A stretch of 36,351 nucleotides of DNA from Sandaracinaceae bacterium. GTDB taxonomy: Bacteria > Myxococcota_A > Polyangia > Polyangiales > Sandaracinaceae. The stretch is from positions 1 to 36,351 of the forward strand of contig JAIBCE010000039.1 of the NCBI GenBank assembly GCA_019694315.1. Reading direction: 5' to 3'. The notes under the pieces are model-generated. The model was not told where the DNA came from. It saw only the letters and a program-made list of their open reading frames with translations, and ran no database searches. The first letter of the stretch is position 1. The number at the start of each line of letters is the position of its first letter. Shown in pieces: positions 7,109-17,500 of the stretch. A program made the translations under genes and the position numbers.

Positions 7109-8584
7109 ATGAGCGAGCCGCCGAAAGGACCGATCCAGGGGAGGATCGATCCCTCGCGCCCGATCCAGACGCACCTCGCGCGCGCGCTCCTGCCGCTCGT
7201 GCGCAGCAAGCGAACCGGCGCCCTGCAGCTGACTTCCGGCGGCCTCCGGCCGATGCGCACGCAGCTCGTGATCGCCGACGGGCACCTCGTCTTCGCCGAG
7301 AGCGAGGCCGACACGGGACGCGTCCTGCGCAAGCTGGTGGAGCGCGGGCTCCTGACCGCGAACGAGGCCCAGCGCCTCGAGCGGCGCGTGCTCGAGGTCG
7401 GCGGCTGGAGTGGGATGGTGAAGGCCACCGAGCTCGCGGTGGCCGAGGCGCACGTGGCGCCCAACGCAGCGCTCGAGGCGATCTCGGAGGCGGTGCGGGA
7501 GCGGGTCGCCGCGGCGCTGCGTGTGCCCGATGGCGAGTGGGTCTACCGTGACGATCCGCGGGCCGCGAGCGTGCCTCGCTACGCCGTGCCGTTCGAGAAG
7601 ACCGTGCTCGAGGCCTTCGCGCACCCCGACTGCTGTGCCTCGTTCGAGGTCGCGCTCGAGCGCTATCACCAGCACTACCCGCGTCTCGAGGGCGACAGTC
7701 ACGAGAACACGACGCTCTTCGGGCTCACGCCCGCGCGCTTCCGGACGATGCGTCTGCTCGATGGAGCGCACACGCTCGCCGAGGTGCTGACGCAGAGCCC
7801 CATGGGCCCGAGCGAGGCCGCCGCGCTCGTCGCCGGGCTCACGGTGTTCGAGCGCATCTGGTGGAACGCCTCCCCCGAGCCGCGGCGCGCGAGCGGTGCC
7901 ATGGCGGCCGCGCCCTCGCCTCGCGCGCTCACGATCGAGCGTCCGCCACCCGCGATCGAGGCGCTCCGCGCGCTCGAGCGTCCAGCGCCGACGAGCGCCT
8001 CCCTCGGCGAGCGAGCTCCGCAGCGCGCTCCGTCTCAGATCCGCATGCCCACGCCCGCACCCTCGGAGGGCAGGCCGGCGAGCGCGCCCGTCGCGGTGAA
8101 CGCCGCGCTGGTGAACGAGCTCCTGCGACGAGGCGGTGGCCGCGCGGTCGCCCCGACCACGGCTCACCCGCACCCGCCGCACGCACCGCAGGACACGCTC
8201 TCCGCGCGTGGTCACTTCGATCGCGGTCGCACGCACCTCCGCGCGGGCCGCATCGGCCCTGCGCACACGGACTTCGCGCGCGCGCTCGAGCTCGAGCCGA
8301 ACGACCGCGACTTCCTCGTGCACTTGCGCTTCACCGACTACCTCCAGGCCGCCGACGCCGCCGCGCGCGGCACGCTGGAGAAGGAGCTCACGCAGCTCGC
8401 GACGGCGCGCACCCGCGAGGCCGAGTCCGATCCGTTCGCCTACCACGTGCTCGGTCGCCTCGCGTTCGACCAGGGCGACGACGAGCGCGCTCGCCGCGCG
8501 TTCAAGCACGCCGAGCGCCTCGCCCCGAACGACGTCGAGACCCTGCGCTATCTGCGCTTGCTCGCCGCTCGTCACAAGAAGTGA
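7109..8584 (+). CDS. DUF4388 (PATAN) domain protein with C-terminal TPR
   Basis: A 491-residue soluble protein. Residues about 25-120 look like DUF4388/PATAN: a segment around LPLVRSKRTGALQL, then QLVIADGHLVFAESEADTGRVLRKLVERGLLT, a pattern typical of this two-strand domain found in delta-proteobacterial and cyanobacterial signalling proteins. A middle region (about 165-250) contains a helical domain with a second copy-like LDGAHTLAEVL. A Pro/Ala-rich linker (260-360) follows, and then tetratricopeptide-like helices to the end (RAGRIGPAHTDFARALELEPNDRDF, DPFAYHVLGRLAFDQGDDERARRAFKHAERLAPND, each only part of a repeat). It is probably a protein-interaction adaptor in a regulatory network, with no catalytic motif seen. 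It sits alone and converges on rluA. Confidence 0.82.
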   Translation: MSEPPKGPIQGRIDPSRPIQTHLARALLPLVRSKRTGALQLTSGGLRPMRTQLVIADGHLVFAESEADTGRVLRKLVERGLLTANEAQRLERRVLEVGGWSGMVKATELAVAEAHVAPNAALEAISEAVRERVAAALRVPDGEWVYRDDPRAASVPRYAVPFEKTVLEAFAHPDCCASFEVALERYHQHYPRLEGDSHENTTLFGLTPARFRTMRLLDGAHTLAEVLTQSPMGPSEAAALVAGLTVFERIWWNASPEPRRASGAMAAAPSPRALTIERPPPAIEALRALERPAPTSASLGERAPQRAPSQIRMPTPAPSEGRPASAPVAVNAALVNELLRRGGGRAVAPTTAHPHPPHAPQDTLSARGHFDRGRTHLRAGRIGPAHTDFARALELEPNDRDFLVHLRFTDYLQAADAAARGTLEKELTQLATARTREAESDPFAYHVLGRLAFDQGDDERARRAFKHAERLAPNDVETLRYLRLLAARHKK

Positions 8585-8623
8585 CGTGTCCGAGGAGGCC
8601 TCCTCGAGCGCGCTCTGGCGCCT

Positions 8624-9559
8624 TCAGCGCAGCGCGACCAGATCCGCCGGCAGCGGGCTCACCACGCGGATCACGCGACGTGTGCTCGGGTGCTCGAAGC
8701 GCACCCGCGAGGCGTGGAGCGCGTGTCGCGCGAGGCCTGGCACGAAGGGGCCGCCGTAGAGCGTGTCGCCCAGGAGCGGCGCGCCCACGTGCGCCAGGTG
8801 CGCCCGCACCTGATGACGAAACGCGTGCGGCGCTCGCACCTCCACCTCGAGCGAGCGCGCGTGCGTGATCACGGCCGTGAGCTCGGTGCGCGCCGGCCGC
8901 GCGTCGTCGAAGAGATCGCCCACCACCACGCGGCGCGGATCACGCGGGTCGTTGGCGAGCGGCGCGTCGATCGTCTGACCCTCGCGGAGCTCGGCGTGGG
9001 GGTCCACGAACGCGAGGTAGTGCTTGTCGATGCGATCGGCCTCGAGCGCGGCGCGCAGCGCCTCGAAGCTCGCCGTCTCTCGCGCCACCACGAGGACGCC
9101 GCTCGTGCCGGTGTCGAGCCGGTGCACGATGCCGGGCTCCCGCGCGCGGTAGCCCACGAAACAGGTCTCGGGCCAGCGCGCCACCACGAAGCTCGCGGCC
9201 GTGCCGAGCTCGTCGGGGCGCAGCGGATGGCTGGGGACGCCCGCCGGCTTGTCGATCACCGCGACGTGCTCGTCCTCGTAGAGGACCGTGATCGGCACGC
9301 TCGCGTCCGGCAGCGCGGGAAAGTCACTCGGCACCGGCGCCTGCGCGAGCGTGATGCGGTCGCCCGCGCCGATGCGATCGCCTTTGCGCGCGCGGCGACC
9401 GTTCAGACGGATCGTGCCCGTCTCGAGCATCTCCTGCGCGCGACGACGCGACAGACCCGGCACCCGACGCGCCAGCACCACGTCGAGACGCGTGCCCGTG
9501 TCCTCGTCGAGCGCCTCGAGCTCGAGGTACGGCGCCGCAGCGGAGTCGCGCGCGATCAA
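8624..9559 (-). CDS. RluA-family 23S/tRNA pseudouridine synthase
   Basis: A 311-residue enzyme that isomerises uridine to pseudouridine in structured RNA. An N-terminal S4 RNA-binding domain (about residues 22-75: LSRRRAQEMLETGTIRLNG) precedes the catalytic domain, which carries HRLDTGTSG with the catalytic Asp149, KPAG at 104-107, KHYLAFV, and the C-terminal HQVRAHLAHVGAPLLGD typical of RluA/RluC/RluD. Which uridines are modified cannot be told from sequence, so no specific symbol is given. The inferred start is TTG at 9559, since no ATG or GTG fits before the S4 domain, with GAGGG just upstream. It begins 16 nt after the dnaJ stop on the same strand, so the two form a likely operon. Confidence 0.93.
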   Translation of the reverse strand: MIARDSAAAPYLELEALDEDTGTRLDVVLARRVPGLSRRRAQEMLETGTIRLNGRRARKGDRIGAGDRITLAQAPVPSDFPALPDASVPITVLYEDEHVAVIDKPAGVPSHPLRPDELGTAASFVVARWPETCFVGYRAREPGIVHRLDTGTSGVLVVARETASFEALRAALEADRIDKHYLAFVDPHAELREGQTIDAPLANDPRDPRRVVVGDLFDDARPARTELTAVITHARSLEVEVRAPHAFRHQVRAHLAHVGAPLLGDTLYGGPFVPGLARHALHASRVRFEHPSTRRVIRVVSPLPADLVALR

Positions 9560-9575
9560 CGCGCCCTCGCGCGCA

Positions 9576-10688
9576 TCACTCGAAGAGACCGCGGAGCTTC
9601 TCGAAGAAGCTCTTCTGTTGCGGGTGCACCTCTTCGCCGAATTCCGCTGCGAGCTCCTCGATCAGCTTGCGCTGCTTCTTGGTGATCTCCTGCGGGACCT
9701 CGACCAGGATCGTCACGAGCTGGTCGCCCTTGCCCGCGCCGCCCAGCACCTCGATGCCCTTGCCGCGCAGGCGAAACACCTTCCCCGACTGCGTGCCGGG
9801 AGGGATCTTCATCTTCACCTTGCCCTCGAGCGTGGGCACGTCGCACTGCGTGCCGAGCACCGCCTCGGGGAAGCTGATCGGCACCGTCACCTTCACGTCG
9901 GCGCCCTCGCGGGAGAAGAGCGGGTGCTCCTTCACCACGATGCGCACGTGCAGATCGCCCGGCGGGCCGCCGTTGCGCCCGCGCTCTCCGCCACCTCGGA
10001 GCGAGCGCACCGCGCCGTGCTCCACGCCCGGCGGGATGCGCACGAGCACCTCCTCCGACGCCGGCACCGCCGTGCGCCCCTTGCAGGTGGGGCACGGCGA
10101 CTCGATCTTCTTGCCCGTGCCGCCGCACGACGAGCACGGCCGCGACGCGGAGAAGAAGCCGCGCTGGAAGCGGATCTCGCCCGTGCCCGCGCACGCAGCG
10201 CAGCGCTCCACGCGCGTGCCGGGCGCCGCGCCCGTGCCCTCGCACGTGGTGCAGTCGCGCAGCCGCTCCACGCTCAGCGTCTTCTCGGCGCCGAGCGCGG
10301 CCTCCTCGAAGCTCACCGCGAGCTCGACCTCGAGGTCGTGGCCCTGGCGCGCGCGCCGCGTGGCGCCCTGGCCGAAGACCTCGCCCATGAGGCCCTCGAG
10401 CATGTCGCCGACGCTGCGGAAATCCATGCGCTCGAAGCCTGGATCGCTGCCACCGCCGCTCCCGAAGCCCGCGTGGCCGAAGCGGTCGTAGCGCTTCCGC
10501 TTCTCGACGTCGTAGAGCACGTTGTAGGCCTCGGTGGCCTCCTTGAAGCGCTCCTCCGCCTCGGGATCGTCGGGGTTCTTGTCCGGGTGGAGCTGCTTGG
10601 CGAGGTTGCGGTACGCCGTCTTGATCTCGTCCTGAGACGCCGATCGAGCGACGCCCAGCACGTCGTAGTAGTCGCGCTTCTGAGCCAT
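9576..10688 (-). CDS. dnaJ: DnaJ (Hsp40) co-chaperone
   Basis: A 370-residue type I J-protein that delivers unfolded clients to DnaK and stimulates its ATPase. The J domain spans residues 5-70 with HPD at 34-36. It is followed by a Gly/Phe-rich stretch (71-110), four CxxCxGxG-type zinc-binding repeats from Cys146 to Cys202 (the last is the shortened CPTCKGR), and the two substrate-binding C-terminal beta domains, ending [11 protein letters not shown]. No dnaK or grpE is seen here, so this may be a second DnaJ copy in the genome. The ATG at 10688 has a TATGCT -10-like box ending 17 nt upstream. rluA follows in the same direction. Confidence 0.95.
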   Translation of the reverse strand: MAQKRDYYDVLGVARSASQDEIKTAYRNLAKQLHPDKNPDDPEAEERFKEATEAYNVLYDVEKRKRYDRFGHAGFGSGGGSDPGFERMDFRSVGDMLEGLMGEVFGQGATRRARQGHDLEVELAVSFEEAALGAEKTLSVERLRDCTTCEGTGAAPGTRVERCAACAGTGEIRFQRGFFSASRPCSSCGGTGKKIESPCPTCKGRTAVPASEEVLVRIPPGVEHGAVRSLRGGGERGRNGGPPGDLHVRIVVKEHPLFSREGADVKVTVPISFPEAVLGTQCDVPTLEGKVKMKIPPGTQSGKVFRLRGKGIEVLGGAGKGDQLVTILVEVPQEITKKQRKLIEELAAEFGEEVHPQQKSFFEKLRGLFE

Positions 10689-10705
10689 GTCGCGTTTCGA
10701 GGCCG

Positions 10706-10711
10706 AGCATA
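10706..10711 (-). promoter_or_regulatory. Candidate -10 box (TATGCT) for dnaJ
   Basis: On the complement, TATGCT (TAnnnT) ends 17 nt before the dnaJ ATG, so a short leader of about 10 nt would result. No sigma-32-like or CIRCE-like element was recognised in the 81-bp gap upstream. Confidence 0.35.
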
Positions 10712-10769
10712 GCGGGCGGCGCGCGTGCGGTACACACGCGCCCCACGCCTCACGCGGCCGTGGCCTGGC

Positions 10770-13700
10770 TCACGGCATCACCACGCGGACCTCGCGCTGC
10801 TCCTGCTCGTCGGTGGCGCGACAGAGCGCCGCGAATTCGCCGTACTCGGTGGGCGGGATGCGCATGCGGTGCATGCGCACGCGGCGGCTCAGCGCGAGGC
10901 CGTCGGCGGTCGGGCTCGAGCCGTAGCGGACCTCCATGCCCTCGCGGCCGCTCAGCACGCGCTCCTCCTGCGGCTCCACACGCCCACCGGGCGGCGCGTG
11001 GATCGTCACGCGCACATCCAGCGCTTGCGACGGCACGATCATCGTGCGCTGACGCGACGCCAGGCGCGCGTAGTTGGCCGTGAGCATCGAGGGGAAGAGC
11101 GTGGGCAGGAGGCGCGCGCCGTTCTCCACGCGACCGATGTCCTCGACCTCGATCTCGTAGCGGAACACGAGCGGCATCTCCGGATCCTCGCGGCCCGTCA
11201 TGCGCAGGCTGCGCATGAGCGCGCCCGGGAGGATCCGCGCGACGTAGTTCTGCTCGAAGAGCGTCTCGAGCTGCGCCTCGGGCACGTCCGCGAGCTCGTT
11301 GCGCCAGCCCGCAGCGCCGAGGCCGTCGAAGGTCGCGGTGATGGTCGCCGTCGCGTCGCCGTTGGCCGCCACGGTGAGGTCCACGTCGACCTCGTGGAGG
11401 TCGCTCTCGTCGCTCGGCGCGCTCACGTGCGTACGCTCGAAGGGCGCGTCGAGCACGAGCGCGTCCTGACCGCGCACGAGCGGCGAGAGGGTGCCGAAGG
11501 CGGAGCGACGCATGCCGGTCTCCACCCAGATCGGGCCCGCCGAGCCCCGGAGGCGCACGGCGAGATCACCGTAGGTGTCGTCGTCGGGCACATCGCTCTC
11601 GGTCGCGTCGAACGCGTAGCTGCGGACCACCGCGAGATCCGCGTCGATGCCCGCCAGGCGCAGCATGTACACGTAGAGCCGCGAGCGGCTGCCCGTGCGG
11701 GCCGAGAGCATCGGCGCCGCCTGGCCGAACACGTCGCTCGTGTCCTCCACGTTCTCGATCACCCAGTGGTAGAGGCGTTGCGCGCGCTGCTCCGCGCTCG
11801 AGGTGGGCTCGCCCACGATCTCGCGCACGAGTCGCTCGGCCGCGGGGTCGCGGAGGTCGCGATCGGCGAGCACGTCGCGGAGGCTCTCGACGAGCTGCGG
11901 CCACTCGGCGCGCACCGCCCACCCGATCGACGGCAGGAATTCGCGCGGGTTCACCGCGCCGGGCTCGGGCGCGAGCGGCTGACTCTGGTGGACCTCCCAG
12001 TGATAGACGCGCGTGTCGCCCTCGGTGCGCTGCTCGGTGCGCGGCGCCTCGCCGCGCGGATCGACCCGCACCTCGACGCTGGCCGGCACCACGAGGGTGA
12101 GCTGGCTCGTGTCGAACGGGATCTCGAAGCTCTGGAAGTAGAAGCGATCGCCCACCGCGCCGCCGTCGTACGCGGCCGCAGGAGGACGCACGCGCAGGTA
12201 CTCGGACTCCACGTAGTCGCCCACCTCGAGGCTCGGCATCTCGATGTGCTCGAGGCCGGCGATCCGATCGGGCTCGCGGCGCGTTCCGTCGGCCTTGATG
12301 GTGCGCAGCGTGAGCAGGAGCGCGTCCTCGGGCGCCTGGAATTGGCCGAGGTCGTCGACCGCCTCCTCGCTCTGTGCGCGGTAGATCTGGTGCGTGAGCT
12401 CGAGGATCGTTCCGTCGGGCAAGAGGCGCGTGACGGTGTAGTCCCACACGAGCACCTGCGGCGCGTTCTCGTAGGTGCGGCCCGACGCGGCGAAGGCGCG
12501 GATCACCTCGGCGCCGTCGCGGCGATAGGCCTCGAGCGGGCTCTCGTGGAAGATGCTCCGCGCGAGGTGGCGGAGCTCCGCCATGGACTCGGGCTCGCGC
12601 GCGAAGGCCTCGAGCAGACGCGTGCGGGCGGCCTGCTCCTGGCCCCGCGCGAGCTGCCGATCGACCTCGGCGAGCACGATGTTCTGCGACTGCGGCATCA
12701 TCTCGCCGAGCTCGTGGAGGAGCGCGTCGATGCGCGGCTGGTCGTTGCGCGCGCGGGCGATCGTCAGCTCCGAGTCGAGGATCGCGAAGCGCGCGGAGCG
12801 AGGCTCCATCGAGGCGAGGCGCGCGAGCTCGGCCGTGGCCGCGTCCCACTCGCGCCGACGCAAGAGGCGCTGCATGCGCGAGTCGCTGCGCGCGTCGCAC
12901 GCCACGAGCTCCTCCGAGAGGCGATCGCTCTCGGGGAGGTGACCACGCTCGAGCGCGCGGTTGAGCGCTGCGCGCATGGGTCGGCACGCGTCGGGCACGC
13001 GCGTGCGCATCGCCGCGATCACGGGCTCGACCTGGTCGTTCCAGCCGCGCGCGGTGAGCAGATCCACGAGCGAGAGCGGGAACGCGAGCACGTCGGGGTG
13101 CTCCTGCATGCCCTGACGGAGCATCGCGATGGCCTCGCGCACGCGGCCGTTGTCGGCCTCGAAGCGCGCAGCCTGGATCGTCGGGTACCAGGCCGCGGCG
13201 TCGCGCTCGCGCGCCTCCGTCACGAAGCGAAGGGCGTCGTCGCGCGCGACCGTCTCGGCGCGGAGCGGATCACCGAACGCGATGCCGGTGGCGAGCACGA
13301 GCACGGGGCTCGGCGCGAGCTCGGCGTCGACCTCGCCCAGCGTCTCGCGCGCGCCCACCCAGTCCGCCCGCGCCATCGCGCGCGTCACGTCGAGGTAGTA
13401 CGCGAGCGGGTGCGCCTCGCGCACGCTCGAGAGCGCCACGTCGCCGCTCTGGTCGCCGTCCACGAGGCTCACGAGCACGATCGGGTTCGGATGGCGGGTC
13501 GCGATCTTCGCGAGGAAGCGGTGCTCTCCCGCGGTGAGCTCGACCGCGTGCAGCGTGGTGCGGCCCACGGGCTCGACGCGGCGATCGACGCGCGCGACGG
13601 AGCGATCGTCGACGAAGAGCTCGACGGCGTTGGGGGTCTCGAGGCGGATCGTGTACGTGCCGGCGCTCGGCACCGAGACGCTGCCCTCGGCGTAGGTGGT

Positions 13701-14492
13701 GCCCGGGCCGCCCACGGGCCCGTTGCCCAGGTGCACCGCGCAGCCGCGCGCTTCGGCGTCGCGCGTCGCACGTCGACCCCGGCCCACACCGAGGTCGTAG
13801 CTGTCGGCGAGCGGGCCCGGCTCCTCGGGCGCGAGCGCCCGATCGAAGTCGAGCAGCTGTCGCGGGCCGAAGGGGCCCGCCACGCGCATGGCGGTGACGC
13901 AGCGCTGAGCGCCCGCGATCGTGCGGACCGCGTCCATGTCGCCGCGGCGGTAGGCGAAGTCGATGAGCACGTTGCCGATGGCCCAGCGCGCCCGCGGGCC
14001 CACGCTCGCGGCGCCGCTCGCGAAGAGCTCCTCGAAGACGGGCCGCACGTGCGCGACGAAGCCCGGGACCGCGTCGTCGTATTCGACGATGGACGCGACC
14101 GCGACCTCGGCAATCACGGGCGCCCAGGCGTCGTCGGAGCCGGGCACCGCGCGCAGCACCTCGAGGTAGGCCTCGAGCGCCTCAGCGTGTCGCCCGTGCA
14201 CGTCGGCCTCGATGGCCGCGAGCATGCGCGTGCGGAGCGGGCTCGCGCCGAGCTCGGCGGCGTGCGCGATCGCGTCGTGCGCCTGCGCGGCGTCTCCGCC
14301 GTTCACGAAGAGCTCGGCCTCGGCCCGCGCGAGCGCGAGCTCGGGATCCGAGGGGAGCGCCTCGGCGCGCGTGCGGTAGTCGGCCGCCGTGAGCGGTGCG
14401 GTGCGCACCGTGGTGCCGCCGCAGCCGACCATCGCGAGCGTGAGGATCAGGACGGAGGCCGAGCGAGAGGAGCGGAGGAGCGGATGTCGCAT
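10770..14492 (-). CDS. Large DUF3857/transglutaminase-like lipoprotein lacking the catalytic triad
   Basis: A 1240-residue exported lipoprotein (lipobox MVGC, Cys24). An N-terminal helical repeat region is followed by a beta-rich PA14-like segment (about 290-370, including GTYTIRLETPNAVELFVDD), more TPR-like helices, and then a DUF3857 beta-sandwich (TRLLPDGTILELTHQIYRAQSEEAV, EVGDYVESEYLRV). The last 350 residues align by eye with the transglutaminase-like domain of its upstream neighbour. There, however, the neighbour's GDCKDKA becomes TGSRSRL, its DHAIAYV becomes GDLAVRL, and its LDGTAEF becomes VETGMRR. All three catalytic positions are lost, so a binding or scaffold role is likely. It begins 56 nt after the neighbour's stop, on the same strand. 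The ATG at 14492 directly precedes the signal peptide. Confidence 0.82.
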   Translation of the reverse strand: MRHPLLRSSRSASVLILTLAMVGCGGTTVRTAPLTAADYRTRAEALPSDPELALARAEAELFVNGGDAAQAHDAIAHAAELGASPLRTRMLAAIEADVHGRHAEALEAYLEVLRAVPGSDDAWAPVIAEVAVASIVEYDDAVPGFVAHVRPVFEELFASGAASVGPRARWAIGNVLIDFAYRRGDMDAVRTIAGAQRCVTAMRVAGPFGPRQLLDFDRALAPEEPGPLADSYDLGVGRGRRATRDAEARGCAVHLGNGPVGGPGTTYAEGSVSVPSAGTYTIRLETPNAVELFVDDRSVARVDRRVEPVGRTTLHAVELTAGEHRFLAKIATRHPNPIVLVSLVDGDQSGDVALSSVREAHPLAYYLDVTRAMARADWVGARETLGEVDAELAPSPVLVLATGIAFGDPLRAETVARDDALRFVTEARERDAAAWYPTIQAARFEADNGRVREAIAMLRQGMQEHPDVLAFPLSLVDLLTARGWNDQVEPVIAAMRTRVPDACRPMRAALNRALERGHLPESDRLSEELVACDARSDSRMQRLLRRREWDAATAELARLASMEPRSARFAILDSELTIARARNDQPRIDALLHELGEMMPQSQNIVLAEVDRQLARGQEQAARTRLLEAFAREPESMAELRHLARSIFHESPLEAYRRDGAEVIRAFAASGRTYENAPQVLVWDYTVTRLLPDGTILELTHQIYRAQSEEAVDDLGQFQAPEDALLLTLRTIKADGTRREPDRIAGLEHIEMPSLEVGDYVESEYLRVRPPAAAYDGGAVGDRFYFQSFEIPFDTSQLTLVVPASVEVRVDPRGEAPRTEQRTEGDTRVYHWEVHQSQPLAPEPGAVNPREFLPSIGWAVRAEWPQLVESLRDVLADRDLRDPAAERLVREIVGEPTSSAEQRAQRLYHWVIENVEDTSDVFGQAAPMLSARTGSRSRLYVYMLRLAGIDADLAVVRSYAFDATESDVPDDDTYGDLAVRLRGSAGPIWVETGMRRSAFGTLSPLVRGQDALVLDAPFERTHVSAPSDESDLHEVDVDLTVAANGDATATITATFDGLGAAGWRNELADVPEAQLETLFEQNYVARILPGALMRSLRMTGREDPEMPLVFRYEIEVEDIGRVENGARLLPTLFPSMLTANYARLASRQRTMIVPSQALDVRVTIHAPPGGRVEPQEERVLSGREGMEVRYGSSPTADGLALSRRVRMHRMRIPPTEYGEFAALCRATDEQEQREVRVVMP

Positions 14493-14548
14493 GTCGAGGT
14501 CTCTGCGAGGCAACGTGAACGGTTGGAGCGAGGGGTGCGCGACGGGGC

Positions 14549-17500
14549 TCAGGGGCCGCCCTCCCGGGCGCCAGAGGCGCGGGACCCGAGCGTGAGGCGC
14601 TGGCGCAGCACCGCGTCGGTGCGCTGGATGAACGCGCGGAACTCGGCGTACTCGGACGCCTCCACGCGATCGCGCGAGAGCGTGAGCTCGCTGTGCACGA
14701 CGACCGCGCGCGCCTCGCGCGTCACGGTCATCACGAACACGCCGAACGGGCTCTCGACGCGCGCGCCCTCCGGCAGCGTCGCCACCTCGAGCCCCGCGGG
14801 CAGACGAACCGTGCGGTCCTCGACGTAGCGCGTGGTCGCGCCGAGATCGAACGCATGCTCGCGCGTCTCGGTGCGGGCGAGCGCGCGCACGAGATCGCCC
14901 ATCACGGTGAGCGGCGCGCGGAGGCCGTCGGCGTCGCGCACCGCGAATTGCGGGACGCTCGCGCGATAGTGCGCCGTGACCGGCACCTCGTAGTCGGTGA
15001 GGCCCGTCATCTCCACGCGCTCCACCTCGAGCCCCGCGAAGGTGTTGCGCATCGCACGCTCGAAGCGATCGAGGCGCGTGCCCTCGGCCTGGTACTGACT
15101 GCGCCACGCGGGCGCCTCGTGGCCGCGCACGGTCTCGTTCACGTCGAGCCGCGCCGAGCCGTCGGCCGCGAGCTCCACGGTGAGGCGACGCTCGCGCATG
15201 TTGTGCTCGGGGCTCATCACGGGCGAGCGACGCAGCTCGGCGCCGTCGGGGCCCACCACGAGCACCGACACGCCCTGATCCATCTGCGGGAACTCGGTCG
15301 AGCCGCTGAATTCAGCCGTTCCGTCGAGGAACAGGTCGAGCTCGGGCACGTACGCGATCGCGTGATCGAAGACCGACAGCGAGGCCGGCAGGTCGTTCAG
15401 CGCGCCGTTGCGGCGGGTGCGCACGAGCACGAGGCGCGCGTCGATCCCGGCCTCGGTGAGCATCGTGTAGAGCAGCGACGCCTTGTCCTTGCAGTCGCCG
15501 AAGCCGCGCTGGACGATCTGCGGGACGCGATACGGGAGGAAGCCGTGGATGCCGAACTCGAGGCCCACGTAGCGCGTGTGGTCGATGACCCAGCGGTAGA
15601 TGCGCTGCACCTTCGTACGCGTGTCGGGCGCGCCCGCCACGAGCTCGCGCACCGTGCGGCGCAGGCTCTCGTCGGCATAGAGCTGGTCGTGCACGAGGCC
15701 CCACCACCAGTGCCCCACGTCCTGCCAGCTCTGGTACGTGGAGACGTGCAGGTAGGGGCGCGTCTCGGTCGCGCCGGGCATGCCGTCCTCGCTCTGGATC
15801 GCCGGCACGTTCTCCGCGAAGTAGCGGTGGATGCGCCGCGCGCCATCGACGCGCTCCTCGTGCTGGAGCGAGGCCATGTGGGGCGTGTTGAAGTAGAACT
15901 GCCGCGCCGTGGGCGTGATGAGCACGTAGTCGGTGCGCGCGATGGGCGCGCCGCCCTGGAAGAAGTGCAGATCGCCATAGTAGTCGTGGAACTGGTTGCG
16001 CTCCGCGACGTCATCGATGCGATAGCGGATCTCCACCACGTCGCCGGGCTGGAGATCGGGGAAGACCACGACGAGCGCGCGCGTGTCGTAGTAGATGCGG
16101 TACGCCGGCTCGCCGAGCTGCTGCTCGTAGGTCTCGGTCGCCTCGAGCTGACGGCCCTGACGGTACACGCGCGCCGCGCGCACCATCACGCGCTGCACGT
16201 CGGGATCGAACGTGATCGGGAAGCTCCGGAGCGAGCGCCCGCCCTCGTCGTTGATCACCTGCGCGGCGAACTGGTGGAACTGCGAGCCGAGGCCGCTCTC
16301 GAAGACCGAGTTGACGGTGAGCTCCTCGAGCACGCGGTACGGGTAGCCGCGCTCCTCGTTCACGCGCGCGAGCAGCTCCTCGCTCGAGACCGCGTAGGCC
16401 TCGTCCACGCGCTCCTCGGGCTGGAGGTGCTCGACCAGCTCGCGCGTCTCGGCGTCCTGCGGCCGCAGCTCGAGCGCGGCGTTGAGCGACTGCATCGCGA
16501 GCTCGTCCTGGCCCGCGCGAAGGAGCGCGCGTCCGTAGGCCACGTGCGCGTCGGCCTCCTCGGGCGCGAGCTCGAGGGCCGCGCGGTAGGCGCCCATGGC
16601 CTCGTCGTCGCGCTCGAGCGCCTCGTACCAGGCCGCCACGCGCAGCAGGCGGAGCACGCTGTCGTTCGAGAGGTCTCGGTAGATCTCGATCTCGCGCATC
16701 GCCTCGTCGAGCTGCGTCCGCAGGATCGCGTCGCCGATGATCGTCTCGCGCAGCCCCTGGTCGTCGTAGCGCGCGAGCTGCGCCTCGCGGAACAAGGCCA
16801 TCGCCTGATCGCGGCTCTGCACGGTGTCGGCCGCGTGCGCACGGATCGCGAGCCACGCGGGCGCGCCCGGCGCGTGCTCGGCGGCGCGCTCGAGCGTGGC
16901 GCGCGCCGTCTCCTCGAGGCCCAGGCCCTCGTACAGATCGGCGCGGAGCTCGGCGGCCTCGAGCGACTGCACACCCTGATCGGGGACGCGGTCGAGCACG
17001 TGCAGCGCCTCGTCCGAGCTCGGCCCGCTCATGGTCAGCCGCGCCTGCGCGAGGAGCACGTCCGGATCCGTGGCCGAGAGCGCCGCGGCGCGATCGATGA
17101 AGCGGCTCGCGTCACCGCGCGAGGTCGCGAGCTCCGCCGCGAGGAGCCAGCGCTCTGCCGTGGGCCCGCGCTCGGCGGCGCGCTCCGCGAGCTGCTTGGC
17201 GCGCTGCTCGGCCGGATCGTCGGCGCCCGTGTACGCGAGGAATTCCGCGAGATCCTGGAGGGCTTCGGCGCTCGGCGCGTCGCCCGCAGCAGCCGCCTCG
17301 AACGCCGCGAGCGGCGCCATCGGCGCAGCCGGCAGGCGCGCCACGCCGTGGCCGGAGTGGGCCTGCGTCACGTCGGCCATCGGGTCGATCGTCACGCCCG
17401 TGGCCGGCTCGCCCTGCGCGTTGCCGACGCGCGCGTAGAAGCCCCACGTGGACTCTGCCGTGCACGCCTTCACGAGCAGACGATTGGGGCCCTGGTGCGC

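Noticed and set aside
6203..8575. Long minus-strand frame opposite the flavodoxin-like and DUF4388 genes
   Set aside because: It is a composition-driven shadow with no recognisable domain.
8591..8606. 16-bp perfect palindrome (CGAGGAGG/CCTCCTCG) between DUF4388 and rluA genes
   Set aside because: There is no natural loop and no T-tract. It may be a chance palindrome, although it lies between convergent genes.
10725..14828. Very long open frame on the plus strand opposite the first giant lipoprotein gene
   Set aside because: It is rich in Arg/His/Ala with no domain, signal or ribosome-binding site. It mirrors the codon structure of the real minus-strand gene, as expected when third positions are nearly always G or C.
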